Shown here: positions 28,825 to 37,834 of the stretch, one piece after another
How positions within the stretch are numbered: the stretch's first letter is position 1
How the letters are laid out: each line of letters starts with the position of its first letter
Assembly: GCF_009847015.1 (NCBI RefSeq)
Contig: NZ_WVEM01000006.1
Location: forward strand, 248,001-312,000
DNA: 64,000 nt
Direction: 5' to 3'
Source of the DNA: Sunxiuqinia indica
GTDB taxonomy: Bacteria > Bacteroidota > Bacteroidia > Bacteroidales > Prolixibacteraceae
Translations under genes and position numbers: made by a program
The notes under the pieces: model-generated
Seen by the model: the letters and a program-made list of their open reading frames with translations, nothing else
Databases searched by the model: none
What the model was told of the DNA's origin: nothing

Positions 28825-30081
28825 CTACTTAAATGCAATCTTATCATTATCTCCAAATAAATCGTAGCTGGAGGTGATGACCTGTTCACCCGGCTGAAGT
28901 CCTTCTATTACCTCGTAATATTGCGGATTTTGCTTACCAATACGAATGGAACGTTTTACAGCTTCGGTGCCATCGTCATTTAACACAAATACCCATTGCC
29001 CCCCGGTGCTTTGGAAAAATCCGCCACGTGGTAACAGCACTGCTTTCTCGGGCTGCCCCAGTTCTAACTTGGTATGATAAGTTTGTCCGGTGCGAATGTT
29101 GTCCGGCTTCTCGCCTTCAAAAATCAGATCAATTTCAAACTGTCCTTCGCGAACTTCAGGGTATACTTTTTTTACCACTAGCTGATACTCTACACCTCCC
29201 CGATCGAAAGAAGAACTCAGTCCACGACGCACCCGGTCGATGTAATGTTCGTCTATCAGTGCATTGATTTTGAAATTAGTTAGAATATGGAGCATTCCCA
29301 GCCGTTGCCCCCTCGAAATGGACTCTCCAATTTCGGCATCTAACAGCCCTAACTGACCATCAGCAGGTGCTTTTACATTTAGATTTTCTAGTCGATGGCG
29401 AGCCATTGACAGATTTAGTCGCATATTCTCCAAGCTCTCATCCATGTTCTTCTTTTGATTGGTACGAAAAATTGAATCCTGCGTAAATTTCTGATAGGTC
29501 AATGCCTTCTCTTTTAAAGAGAGTTCGAAATCTTCCTTTACCTGCAAGTATTCTTCTTTCGCAATTAAATCCTCTTTGTACAAAGCATCGTACTGCTTAT
29601 ATTTCCGTTCAGCCTGAATAATCTTAAGATCGACCTGCATTTTCGAACGCTGATTTTCAATTTGCTGCTGCTCAATGCTAATCTGCGTATTACGTAATTC
29701 GTTTGCCTGGTAAGCCAGTTGCGATTCGCTGTTCATTATTGTTGTATTCAAATCGCTATTTTTCAACCGAAGAATAACATCTCCTTTTTTCACCATCTCC
29801 CCTTCTTCAATCAAAATTTCCTCTACTTTTCCTCCTTCTTCAACATCAAGATAAATGGTTGTAATCGGTTCTACCTGGCCTATAATGGTAATGTAATCGT
29901 TAAACTGACCATCCTCAACAGTGCTAACCGTAAGCTTATCCTTTTCTGCCCGAAATACCGACTGATGATCACCAAATCCAATCTGATAGATTAGAAATAC
30001 CAACAACAGAACTCCTGCTGCTATGTAAAAGTGCTTCATTTTGAGCCCTTTTTTCTTTTCTATAACCTTGTCCATCGACAT
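28825..30081 (-). CDS. Membrane-fusion (periplasmic adaptor) protein, HlyD/MacA type
   Basis: A 418-residue adaptor anchored by one N-terminal TM helix (FYIAAGVLLLVFLIYQIGF). It shows the first half of a lipoyl domain (EEGGKVEEILIEEGEMVKKG), a long coiled-coil hairpin (about 115-235, rich in Q, E, K), the second lipoyl half (NVKAPADGQLGLLDAEIGE), a beta-barrel domain and the membrane-proximal ending (GLQPGEQVITSSYDLFGD). Such adaptors link the inner-membrane ABC permease to the TolC channel. It lies between the TolC-like gene and the ATPase at 27584, so it likely serves that pump and perhaps also the other permeases. Confidence 0.95.
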   Translation of the reverse strand: MSMDKVIEKKKGLKMKHFYIAAGVLLLVFLIYQIGFGDHQSVFRAEKDKLTVSTVEDGQFNDYITIIGQVEPITTIYLDVEEGGKVEEILIEEGEMVKKGDVILRLKNSDLNTTIMNSESQLAYQANELRNTQISIEQQQIENQRSKMQVDLKIIQAERKYKQYDALYKEDLIAKEEYLQVKEDFELSLKEKALTYQKFTQDSIFRTNQKKNMDESLENMRLNLSMARHRLENLNVKAPADGQLGLLDAEIGESISRGQRLGMLHILTNFKINALIDEHYIDRVRRGLSSSFDRGGVEYQLVVKKVYPEVREGQFEIDLIFEGEKPDNIRTGQTYHTKLELGQPEKAVLLPRGGFFQSTGGQWVFVLNDDGTEAVKRSIRIGKQNPQYYEVIEGLQPGEQVITSSYDLFGDNDKIAFK

Positions 30082-30120
30082 AACTAGTAATTTTAAATTC
30101 CTGTTTTAAATCTGTTAACC

Positions 30121-30183
30121 ATCATCCCGAACTTGTTTCGGAAGGCTGAAGCGCAGACCGACCCTGAAATAAATTCAGGATGG
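30121..30183. repeat. Interspersed palindromic repeat (copy A)
   Basis: The stretch contains CCCGAACTTGTTTCGG and CCCTGAAATAAATTCAGG, two short imperfect hairpins of the CATCCTGAACTTGTTTCAGG type that is scattered in Bacteroidota genomes. A related copy occurs at 57029-57095. It lies in the gap between the TolC-like and membrane-fusion genes. Confidence 0.55.
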
Positions 30184-30234
30184 CTTCTTCATTTGAGATT
30201 GTTCTTTGCTCCATCCTCTTTGCTCTCTGCCCCA

Positions 30235-31575
30235 CTACTCCCAAAACCGAATACCTTTGTAGAAATCAAGTGTTTTATTTTTGATCTCCCATTGAAGTTT
30301 CGCAAATAACAATTGCCCCTTTGCTTCAGCCATCCGGTTTTTTACGGTCAACAGTTCGATCACATTAATCAGTCCTTCATCATATTTTCGTTGCGCTACT
30401 TTAAAAGCCAAACGCTCGGCATCCACTTGCTTTTCGGTTTGAATATACTCACGAAACAACGCTCTCAGTTCGCGCACGTTGTTATGCAGTTCGTAATAAA
30501 CTTTTTGTATGTAGCTATCCAATTCTACCTGTGCTTGTTCCTTGGCCAGCTTAGCCTGCCGAAACTGATTGCGTCGTTGGTTTTTCTGAAAAACAGGAAT
30601 GGAAAGTGAGGCCCCGAGATATTGTCCCATGTTGTTCTCAATCTGATCAGCAAACGGAATAACCACTCCCTGATCATTCTTGTACGTTTCATAGTAACCG
30701 GTACTTACGGAGCCATTCAAATAGATTGATGGCAAGAATTGTCCTCTGGCAATAGCCACCTCTTTAGCCGCAGCCTGTAGTTCGGCCTCCGCAATTTTTA
30801 CATAAGGAGAATTCTCAACATAAAAAGAAAAAAGAGAGTCAGAATCAACCGATAAATCACCGGCAATAACAGACTCTCCCGTATCGACTTCAAACCGATC
30901 TAATCTGTTGGCCGGCAAATTCATCGCCTGCCCGAGTACCAACCTTGTTTCTTCCTGTTTGTTTTCTGATTGTATCAGGTTAAGCTTTTCTTTCTCGTAA
31001 TTGGCTTGCATCTCAGCCAAATCCGATTTGGCTTTCAGACCTGTTTTTACCAACATTTGTGTTTTCTCCAGATTGTATTCGGACAAATTCAGTTGCTCCC
31101 TCGAAATTTCAACCACCCCCTGATAATAAATCATGTTGAAATAAGCCATCAATATATTGAAGGCAAGATCATCTTCATGATTAACTTTCTTCCATTCTGC
31201 AACCTCGCGCCTGTATTTTGCATAGGCGATCTGGTTTTTTAGGATAAAACCTCTAAACAGGGTAAAGGAAGCACTCAGACTGTTTGAATTACTGAAATTT
31301 TGGGTATTGGTTACTGTGCTCGAATAATCATCCACGGTACGCCCAAAGTTAACTCCGGCTGAAGAGGATGCCGAAATTGAAGGCAATAAATTAAACTTAG
31401 ACTGCTGGGCATCAATTCGGGCCGATTGTTCAACTAATTCAAGCCCCTGATGCGTTAAATTATGCTCCAGCGCATAATTGATGCACTCATTCAAACTCCA
31501 TTTGTCCTGGGCTTTTAAATTACCAAACAGGGAAACAAGTCCGAACATCAGTAAATATATTCTAATCAATCTCAT
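30235..31575 (-). CDS. TolC-family outer membrane efflux protein
   Basis: A protein of about 446 residues starting at the ATG at 31575 (MRLIRIYLLMFGLVSLFGNL, signal peptide, then KAQDKWSLNECINYALEHN). An ATG at 31602 would add nine residues but lies within the proposed sigma-54 promoter leader. Two TolC repeats are visible, each with long helices: the first includes MAYFNMIYYQGVVEISREQL, the second VYYELHNNVRELRALFREYI and KYDEGLINVIELLTVKNRM. TolC proteins form trimeric channels through the outer membrane and periplasm. It is the first gene of the minus-strand efflux array and would be the exit duct for it. Confidence 0.95.
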   Translation of the reverse strand: MRLIRIYLLMFGLVSLFGNLKAQDKWSLNECINYALEHNLTHQGLELVEQSARIDAQQSKFNLLPSISASSSAGVNFGRTVDDYSSTVTNTQNFSNSNSLSASFTLFRGFILKNQIAYAKYRREVAEWKKVNHEDDLAFNILMAYFNMIYYQGVVEISREQLNLSEYNLEKTQMLVKTGLKAKSDLAEMQANYEKEKLNLIQSENKQEETRLVLGQAMNLPANRLDRFEVDTGESVIAGDLSVDSDSLFSFYVENSPYVKIAEAELQAAAKEVAIARGQFLPSIYLNGSVSTGYYETYKNDQGVVIPFADQIENNMGQYLGASLSIPVFQKNQRRNQFRQAKLAKEQAQVELDSYIQKVYYELHNNVRELRALFREYIQTEKQVDAERLAFKVAQRKYDEGLINVIELLTVKNRMAEAKGQLLFAKLQWEIKNKTLDFYKGIRFWE

Positions 31576-31602
31576 ATTTTCTGTTTTCAACACAGTCATC
31601 AT

Positions 31603-31620
31603 AGCGATTACAATGCCAAA
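31603..31620 (-). promoter_or_regulatory. Candidate sigma-54 promoter of the efflux array
   Basis: On the minus strand TTTGGCATTGTAATCGCT has GG and GC separated by exactly 10 bases, as in the -24/-12 consensus TGGCAC-N5-TTGC. The -24 half TTGGCAT matches well, the -12 half TCGCT less so. Transcription would start about 18 bases before the TolC ATG at 31575. The neighbouring sigma-54 activator gene supports the call. Confidence 0.6.
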
Positions 31621-31669
31621 GTACTAAATAGCTAACAATCAACATGCTGAAACAACAAGGACTTTAAAA

Positions 31670-31711
31670 TTGTAAAATATATTGACAAGAGATTGTAAAA
31701 TTATTTGACAG
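31670..31711. promoter_or_regulatory. Paired palindromes, candidate activator (enhancer) sites
   Basis: Two 19-base imperfect palindromes of form TTGTAAAAT-N-TATTTGACA lie at 31670-31688 and 31693-31711, 23 bases apart, about two helical turns. They sit roughly 75-120 bases upstream of the predicted start from the sigma-54 promoter at 31603-31620, a normal enhancer distance, and just in front of the response-regulator gene. Confidence 0.55.
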
Positions 31712-31754
31712 GCTATTGCGATTCATTTACAGGTCATCTAATTTTGAAATAAAA

Positions 31755-33122
31755 ATGTCCACGGGAAACATCCTCATTGTTGACGATAACAAAAGTGTAT
31801 TGAGCGCACTCGAAATTTTACTTTCGAATGAATTTGATCTGGTTAATTGTCTATCAAATCCTAATCTGATTACCACAGAATTACGAAAAAATCAGTATCA
31901 CTTGGTCTTGCTCGATATGAATTTCAAAGCTGGCGTTAACACTGGAAACGAAGGTATTTTCTGGCTGAACCAAATCAAGGGAAATCACCCGGAAATTTCA
32001 GTTGTTCTGATTACCGCTTATGGTGATGTAGAACTGGCCGTTAAAGCGTTGAAATCGGGAGCTACTGATTTCATCCTGAAACCCTGGGACAATACCAAAC
32101 TGTTGGCAACCATCCGCTCGGCCATTCAGTTGAGCATGTCGCGCGAGGAAGTCAAACACCTGAAATTAAAAGAAAAAGAACTAAAGAAAGTCATCAACCG
32201 CGAAGAAAAGTTCATTATTGGTTCGTCCCCCGAATTGATGCATGTTTTGAAGATTGTACGAAAAGTAGCCAAAACTGACACCAACGTGCTGATTACCGGT
32301 GAAAATGGAACCGGAAAAGAATTAATTGCCCGGGAGATTCATCGCCTGTCGAACCGAAAAAATGAGATGCTGGTTGATGTGGACATGGGGGCTGTAAGCG
32401 AATCGCTGTTTGAAAGCGAACTGTTTGGCCACGTAAAAGGAGCCTTTACCGATGCTCGCGAGAACCGATCAGGGAAATTTGAGGTCGCCAACAAAGGGTC
32501 ACTTTTTCTGGATGAAATTGGGAACCTCTCCTTTCATTTGCAGGCCAAACTGCTGGCAGCCATCCAAAATCGCGAGATCACCCGAATTGGATCCAACCAA
32601 ACGATCGCGATTGATATCAGGCTGATTTGTGCCACCAATAAAAACCTCCCGGAACTGGTTGAAAAAGGGCTCTTTCGCGAAGACCTGCTTTACCGCATTA
32701 ACACCATTCAGATTGAAGTTCCTCCCTTGCGAGATCGCGGAAACGACATTCTGATTTTAGCCGATTTCTTTCTGAAAAAATACGCTTATAAATACGACAA
32801 GGCATCATTAAAACTGAACAACCAAGCGCAGGATAAATTACTGAAATACCACTGGCCCGGAAACATTCGGGAGCTGGAGCACAGCATTGAAAAAGCCGTC
32901 ATTCTGAGTGAAAACAACATCCTGAAAGCCGACGACTTTTTCCTTCGTCCGGTAACCGGAGTAAAAAGCGAAACCGACACGCTGAGGCTCGAAGAAATGG
33001 AGAAGCGCATGATTATCCTTGCACTGGAGAAAACCCCCGGCAATGTGACTGCCGCCGCTGAACAACTTGGCATTACCCGACAAACGCTCTACAATAAAAT
33101 GAAAAAATTCCGTATCGGATGA
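31755..33122 (+). CDS. Sigma-54-dependent response regulator (NtrC family)
   Basis: About 455 residues from the ATG at 31755 (MSTGNILIVDDNKSVL); an ATG at 31716 would extend it by 13 residues across the second palindrome. The receiver domain has the phospho-acceptor Asp54 in VLLDMNF. The AAA+ domain has Walker A GENGTGKE, the sigma-54 contact loop as GAFTDA (GAFTGA in most NtrC proteins), Walker B in SLFLDEIGN, and the arginine-finger region LFREDLLYRINTI. A Fis-type helix-turn-helix ends the protein (NVTAAAEQLGITRQTLYNKM). The gene overlaps the kinase gene by 4 bp and probably activates the divergent efflux array. Confidence 0.96.
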   Translation: MSTGNILIVDDNKSVLSALEILLSNEFDLVNCLSNPNLITTELRKNQYHLVLLDMNFKAGVNTGNEGIFWLNQIKGNHPEISVVLITAYGDVELAVKALKSGATDFILKPWDNTKLLATIRSAIQLSMSREEVKHLKLKEKELKKVINREEKFIIGSSPELMHVLKIVRKVAKTDTNVLITGENGTGKELIAREIHRLSNRKNEMLVDVDMGAVSESLFESELFGHVKGAFTDARENRSGKFEVANKGSLFLDEIGNLSFHLQAKLLAAIQNREITRIGSNQTIAIDIRLICATNKNLPELVEKGLFREDLLYRINTIQIEVPPLRDRGNDILILADFFLKKYAYKYDKASLKLNNQAQDKLLKYHWPGNIRELEHSIEKAVILSENNILKADDFFLRPVTGVKSETDTLRLEEMEKRMIILALEKTPGNVTAAAEQLGITRQTLYNKMKKFRIG

Positions 33123-34471
33123 AACACTCATTTTTAATTAATATTCTGAGTCGACTGCTACTAATTATTGCCGTAGCCATAGGAATTGGCTGGGCCTTTT
33201 TTGGCGCCAATCAGCTAATAGTCGGAAGTGTGCTGTCGCTATTTTTGGTTATACTTCTCTTCAACGTTCTTCACTATCAGAATCGGGTAAACGAGCGAAT
33301 CAATTATTTCTTTGAGGCCGTTAAAAATGAAGATTTCAGTCTGGCATTTCCTGCCCACAAAAACGACAAAATCATTCGGGAGCTGAATACGCACCTGGCC
33401 GATGTAAATAAGCAAATCCAGCTGATTCAAATGAAGAATCACCAACAGGAGCAATATTTCCGGGCCTTGATTGAACATGTAGGAATCGGCATTTTATCGT
33501 ATGACGAAAACGGCTTCGTAGTCCACGCCAACAGTGCCTTGAAAAAATTGCTGGGGTTAGAACAGTTCACCCATCTCAAACAGCTGGAAAAAGTGGACAA
33601 CAAGCTCGCACAATTATTACCGCAGATTCTGCAAAACGGACAACGACTGATCTCGTTCAACAACAAGCAGGGAAAGGTCAATGTATCGATTAAAGCCAGC
33701 ACTTTTCAGAATAAAAATAAGACCATGACCTTGCTTTCGGTGCAGGACATTAACAAAGAGCTGGATGAAAAAGAGCTGGATTCCTGGATGCGACTGATTC
33801 GGGTGCTCACTCACGAAATTATGAACTCTATCGCCCCGGTTACTTCCCTCTCTGAAAGCTTGAGCAATTTTTTCACCAAAGAGGGTCAGCCAATTTCGCC
33901 TGCCGAAATCAATCAGAAAATGATTAACACAACGATTCGTGGACTGGAAGTGATCAAAGAGCAAGGCAACGGCTTGATTACGTTTGTTGAATCGTACCGA
34001 AAACTAACGCGTTTGCCCAAACCGGAGAAGAAGCTCATTTCAATTGGCGATTTGCTGGAAAAAACGGCTTTGCTGCGCCGCTCAAATTTGACCGGCAACA
34101 AGATCCGCATCAACGTTACCATCCCGAACGACAGACTTTTACTATTAGCTGACGAAAAGCTGATTTCACAAGTACTGATCAATTTGGTGAAGAATGCGGT
34201 TGAAGCTCTTGAAGGACAAGAAAAGGGTGTCATCGAACTGTCGGGCAGAGAAAATCAAAACGGAGAGGTTGAAATTTGGGTTCGTGATAATGGCCCGGGA
34301 ATTTCACCGGAGTTAATCGACGAAATTTTCGTGCCGTTCTTTACCACGCGTGAAAGTGGTTCGGGCATTGGACTCAGCCTATCACGCCAAATCATGCGCA
34401 TGCACGGCGGAAGCTTAAAAGTAAACTCCATACCCCAAAAAGAAACTTGCTTTATTTTGCAGTTTAGCTGA
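33119..34471 (+). CDS. Membrane-bound sensor histidine kinase with PAS domain
   Basis: A 450-residue kinase starting inside the end of the response-regulator gene (ATGA overlap). Two adjacent TM helices occupy about residues 7-55 with almost no periplasmic loop, then a HAMP-like linker, a PAS domain (about 118-215; ALIEHVGIGILSYDENGFVV), the phospho-acceptor His232 in LTHEIMNSIAPV, and a HATPase_c domain with N-box NLVKNAVEAL, G1 VRDNGPGI and G2 GSGIGLSLS. It should phosphorylate the adjacent regulator. The short TM hairpin suggests it senses a membrane or cytoplasmic signal. Confidence 0.96.
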   Translation: MKHSFLINILSRLLLIIAVAIGIGWAFFGANQLIVGSVLSLFLVILLFNVLHYQNRVNERINYFFEAVKNEDFSLAFPAHKNDKIIRELNTHLADVNKQIQLIQMKNHQQEQYFRALIEHVGIGILSYDENGFVVHANSALKKLLGLEQFTHLKQLEKVDNKLAQLLPQILQNGQRLISFNNKQGKVNVSIKASTFQNKNKTMTLLSVQDINKELDEKELDSWMRLIRVLTHEIMNSIAPVTSLSESLSNFFTKEGQPISPAEINQKMINTTIRGLEVIKEQGNGLITFVESYRKLTRLPKPEKKLISIGDLLEKTALLRRSNLTGNKIRINVTIPNDRLLLLADEKLISQVLINLVKNAVEALEGQEKGVIELSGRENQNGEVEIWVRDNGPGISPELIDEIFVPFFTTRESGSGIGLSLSRQIMRMHGGSLKVNSIPQKETCFILQFS

Positions 34472-34504
34472 TTATACTCATTGTTGTAATTTTAGAATAA
34501 ACAC

Positions 34505-34512
34505 TATCTTTG
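34505..34512 (+). promoter_or_regulatory. Candidate -7 box for the M3 peptidase gene
   Basis: TATCTTTG matches TAnnTTTG. A TTGT at 34481-34484 lies 20 bases upstream, close to the normal -33 spacing. Transcription from here would give a leader of about 125 nt that includes the hairpin at 34555-34590. Confidence 0.55.
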
Positions 34513-34554
34513 TTTTCGCCTGACTATTAACCTAATATCCGGCTCAACATCCAC

Positions 34555-34590
34555 CTCTCCGAAAAGTAATGGGGGTTACTTTTCAGAGAG
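34555..34590 (+). promoter_or_regulatory. Hairpin in the leader of the M3 peptidase gene
   Basis: GAAAAGTAA (34561-34569) pairs with TTACTTTTC (34576-34584) around a TGGGGG loop, with flanking CTCT and AGAG able to extend the stem after two mismatched pairs. No T-run follows, so it is not a standard terminator. It may stabilise or regulate the leader, or mark the 3' end of the kinase transcript. Confidence 0.45.
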
Positions 34591-34643
34591 CATTGAAGTC
34601 AACCTACTTATGTCGATTTACTGAAACTTTACAACTTTAATAC

Positions 34644-36779
34644 ATGACAATGAAAAAGAGAATTTATTTACCGGCTGTGCTGCTTGTTTTAATAACAACG
34701 GCATGCGGAACCGGACAACAAAAACAAAACAACGAATCAATGGGAAATAATCCATTACTATCTGAAAGCAGCTTGCCATACGGAGCTCCAGATTTTGCAG
34801 CAATTAAGACCGAACATTTTCAACCAGCCATCGAGGCCGGAATGGAGGAACAGTTAGAAGAAATCGAAGGAATCGCCAACAATCCGGAAGCACCTACTTT
34901 TGAAAACACCTTGGTTGCCATGGAAAAAAGCGGCCAAACATTGAGCCGCGCCTATAGCGTTTTTGGACTACTCGCAGGTGCTAATACCAGTCCTGAAATT
35001 CAGCGCATCGAGGAAGAAGAAGCTCCAAAATTAGCTGCTCACTCGGACGCAATTTTCATGAACGACAAACTATTTCAACGGGTAAAAACAATTTACGAAC
35101 AGCGTGAAAGTCTTGATTTAGATGCTGAGTCAGTTAAATTGATTGAATACTATTATCAACGATTTGAAATAGCCGGAGCCAATCTTTCAGACGAAGCGAA
35201 AGAAAAGATGAAAGCGCTAAACGCCGAGGAAGCAACCTTGAGCACAAAATTCAGCAACATCATGGTTGCGGCAGCCAAAGCCAGTGCACTGGTGGTTGAC
35301 TCCAAAGAGGAGCTAGACGGACTTTCGGAAGGCGAAATTACGGCAGCTGCCCAAAAAGCTGAAGCCGCAGGCCTGGCTGGGAAATACATGATTCCGATTC
35401 TGAATACCACGCAACAACCGGCATTGCAATCGCTAAAAAACCGCGACACTCGCCAAAAATTGTTCGAAGCATCGTGGAAACGTGCTGAAAAAGGTGACGA
35501 AAACGACACCCGCGAACTGATTGAGCGACTGGCCGAACTCCGTATAGAAAAAGCGCAACTGATGGGATTCAAAAATTACGCCGAATGGAAATTGCAAAAC
35601 CAAATGGCTAAAACCCCTGAAGCTGCTGAAGAACTTCTAGGCAAACTAACAAGTGATGCAATCGCCAAAGCCAGAAAGGAAGCTGCAGATATTCAAAAGC
35701 TGATTGACAAACAAAACGGTGGTTTCAAGCTAGAAGCGTGGGATTGGAACTTCTATTCGGAACAAGTTCGAAAAGAAAAATACGATCTGAATCAAAGTCA
35801 GATTAAACCTTATTTTGAGCTGAATAACGTGGTGGAAAACGGTGCGTTTTACGCAGCAACTCAATTGTACGGTATTACGTTTAAAGAACGCAACGACATT
35901 CCGGTTTATCAGGATGATGTGCGTGTATTTGAAGTCTTCAACGAAGATGGTTCATCAATCGCTTTGTTTTACACCGACTACTATAAACGCGACAACAAAT
36001 CGGGTGGAGCCTGGATGGGCAACCTGATTGAACAGTCAAAATTGCTGGGCAACAAACCGGTTATTTATAATGTGTGCAACTTTGCAAAACCAGCTCCGGG
36101 CGAACCAGCCTTAATCAGCTACGATGATGTAACAACCCTGTTCCACGAGTTTGGTCATGGTTTGCATGGCCTGTTTGCCGACCAACAATACCCAAGCTTG
36201 TCGGGAACAAACGTATCGCGCGACTTTGTTGAGCTACCTTCGCAATTTAACGAACATTGGGCTTTGTACCCAACCGTATTTGCCAATTACGCTAAGCACT
36301 ACGAAACCGGCGAACCAATGCCAAAAGAACTGGTTGAAAAAATTAAAAAGTCGGCTACCTTCAACCAAGGTTATGCTTTTTCCGAGTTTTTAGCAGCTGC
36401 CGTGCTCGATTTACAATGGCACACTCTTAATGCAGGCGACAAGGTGGAAGACGCCGATGCTTTTGAACTGGCTGCTTTGAAAAAAACCGGTATGTACCTC
36501 AAGCAAGTTCCTCCACGTTACCGTTCGAGCTATTTTAACCACATTTGGGGCGGCGGCTATTCTGCAGGCTACTACGCATACTGCTGGGCCGAAGTGCTGG
36601 ACAATGATGCTTTTGCCTGGTTTCAGGAGAACGGCGGTCTGACTCGTGAAAATGGCCAACGTTTTCGTGATATGATCCTTTCCAGAGGAAATACTGAAGA
36701 CCTTGGAAAAATGTTCCGCGACTTTCGTGGAAGTGACCCTGACATCAAACCACTATTAAAGAAACGTGGCTTGATATAG
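34644..36779 (+). CDS. dcp: M3-family metallopeptidase (peptidyl-dipeptidase Dcp-like), lipoprotein
   Basis: A 711-residue zinc peptidase of the oligopeptidase A / Dcp group that trims short peptides. The zinc motif is HEFGHGLH with the HExxH at residues 501-505; the third-ligand Glu should lie in the FVELPSQFNEHWAL stretch. The N-terminus is a lipoprotein signal with lipobox LITTAC, so the enzyme is probably tethered in the periplasm, unlike the cytoplasmic E. coli Dcp. It has its own promoter and terminator. Confidence 0.95.
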   Translation: MTMKKRIYLPAVLLVLITTACGTGQQKQNNESMGNNPLLSESSLPYGAPDFAAIKTEHFQPAIEAGMEEQLEEIEGIANNPEAPTFENTLVAMEKSGQTLSRAYSVFGLLAGANTSPEIQRIEEEEAPKLAAHSDAIFMNDKLFQRVKTIYEQRESLDLDAESVKLIEYYYQRFEIAGANLSDEAKEKMKALNAEEATLSTKFSNIMVAAAKASALVVDSKEELDGLSEGEITAAAQKAEAAGLAGKYMIPILNTTQQPALQSLKNRDTRQKLFEASWKRAEKGDENDTRELIERLAELRIEKAQLMGFKNYAEWKLQNQMAKTPEAAEELLGKLTSDAIAKARKEAADIQKLIDKQNGGFKLEAWDWNFYSEQVRKEKYDLNQSQIKPYFELNNVVENGAFYAATQLYGITFKERNDIPVYQDDVRVFEVFNEDGSSIALFYTDYYKRDNKSGGAWMGNLIEQSKLLGNKPVIYNVCNFAKPAPGEPALISYDDVTTLFHEFGHGLHGLFADQQYPSLSGTNVSRDFVELPSQFNEHWALYPTVFANYAKHYETGEPMPKELVEKIKKSATFNQGYAFSEFLAAAVLDLQWHTLNAGDKVEDADAFELAALKKTGMYLKQVPPRYRSSYFNHIWGGGYSAGYYAYCWAEVLDNDAFAWFQENGGLTRENGQRFRDMILSRGNTEDLGKMFRDFRGSDPDIKPLLKKRGLI

Positions 36780-36900
36780 TAAATAGTGCAAATAATTTTG
36801 TGTCATGTTTCGAGTCTTTAACAATTTGTGATAGAAGCGAAACCGAAAATATCAAATAGGTCCGTGACCTTAGTCATCGGTTCAATAAAATGAAAACATA

Positions 36901-36938
36901 AAAAATCCGGTCTTTTCAGAAAAGGTCGGATTTTATTT
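36901..36938. terminator. Terminator hairpin between dcp and the PspC gene
   Basis: AAAATCCGGTCTTTT (36902-36916) and AAAAGGTCGGATTTT (36920-36934) form a stem with G-T pairs around a 3-nt loop, followed by TATTTGT. The A-rich 5' flank makes it usable from both strands; it lies just beyond the stops of two convergent genes. Confidence 0.75.
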
Positions 36939-36955
36939 GTCCTATATGGATGTGT

Positions 36956-37150
36956 TTATCGAGCTACGTCCGGGTCCGGTAAGGCAATAGCCAACACCAG
37001 GTAAGCCACAATCAAAAGTGGATTCATAAATGCCAATACGGCAAATATTATTCGAACAATAACCGGATCTAACTCCGGATTAATATACTCTGAAAATCCG
37101 CCACAAACTCCGGCTATTCTTTTGTCGTATGATTTTGTTAATCGTTTCAT
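36956..37150 (-). CDS. Small PspC-domain membrane protein
   Basis: A 64-residue protein made almost only of a PspC domain: LTKSYDKRIAGVCGGFSEYI followed by a TM pair around IVRIIFAVLAFMNPLLIVAYLVLAIALP. In enterobacteria PspC is an envelope-stress sensor partner of PspB; stand-alone PspC domains are widespread in Bacteroidota with undefined roles. It lies 12 bp after the DUF4252 gene and shares its direction with a larger PspC protein (37835) and a PadR regulator, so it belongs to one envelope-related cluster. Confidence 0.9.
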   Translation of the reverse strand: MKRLTKSYDKRIAGVCGGFSEYINPELDPVIVRIIFAVLAFMNPLLIVAYLVLAIALPDPDVAR

Positions 37151-37162
37151 GGTATTCTTTTT

Positions 37163-37660
37163 TTAATCTCCAATCGTCATATTCAAACCAATTTCCTGAA
37201 TTCCTTCAACATCATCAATATCAAATTTGCCAAAAAACGAAATCAGAAATTGCATATCATCATCGGCTTCGTTCTTAATAAATACGTGAAACTCTTTTGC
37301 TTTTCTTTTATTGCCCAGCATCCAGATTTCAGCATTATTATCGTCGTCAACCTCAACAATCCGATTGTAAGCTGAGGACAGTAGTTTCGAGGCCTTTTTC
37401 ATAAAATCGGTTCCTGTCAAACTTCCTTTTTCCGGATTGTACGACAAAAAGCGAATCTCATTCAAATCACCTTTGATGGTCTTTCCTTCGTCGTCCAAAT
37501 CGATATTGAAAGCGTCGGTCATGCTTTTGGTAAAAGCAAAGTAGGTAACACCCGGTTTATTTCTGAATGAGTCGAATATCTTGTCTGACTTACTTTGTCC
37601 GAATACCGCAGCTGTCGATACAAGAAAAAGTAGTCCTAATATGATTTTAAATTGTTTCAT
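37163..37660 (-). CDS. DUF4252 protein, exported
   Basis: A 165-residue secreted protein with signal peptide MKQFKIILGLLFLVSTAAVFGQ. The body (DKIFDSFRNKPGVTYFAFTK, then RFLSYN, and FHVFIKNEADDDMQFLISFFG) matches the DUF4252 family of Bacteroidota, which has no assigned function. DUF4252 genes commonly neighbour sigma factors, PspC or PadR genes, as here. It is directly upstream of the small PspC gene and probably co-transcribed with it. Confidence 0.85.
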   Translation of the reverse strand: MKQFKIILGLLFLVSTAAVFGQSKSDKIFDSFRNKPGVTYFAFTKSMTDAFNIDLDDEGKTIKGDLNEIRFLSYNPEKGSLTGTDFMKKASKLLSSAYNRIVEVDDDNNAEIWMLGNKRKAKEFHVFIKNEADDDMQFLISFFGKFDIDDVEGIQEIGLNMTIGD

Positions 37661-37834
37661 ATGATTGAAATTGTTTATTTATAAAGTATCATATGGAACT
37701 CGCACTTTAATCATTACCAGTTGTGTTTTGACTAAACATGCTTGTTTCATCATTTTATATTTTGCTGGTGTCCCTTCCGGAGATCGCCCCGAAAGTCAAT
37801 CTCCGAAAATAAAAACACAAGGACACACCATGTG

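Noticed and set aside
31693-31724. Sigma-54 promoter on the plus strand for the response regulator (TTGACAGGCTATTGCG)
   Set aside because: GG and GC are separated by 5 bases, not 10, so spacing excludes it.
33617-34233. Minus-strand frames of 106-115 codons inside the histidine kinase gene
   Set aside because: They are antisense shadows; the plus frame has full kinase motifs.
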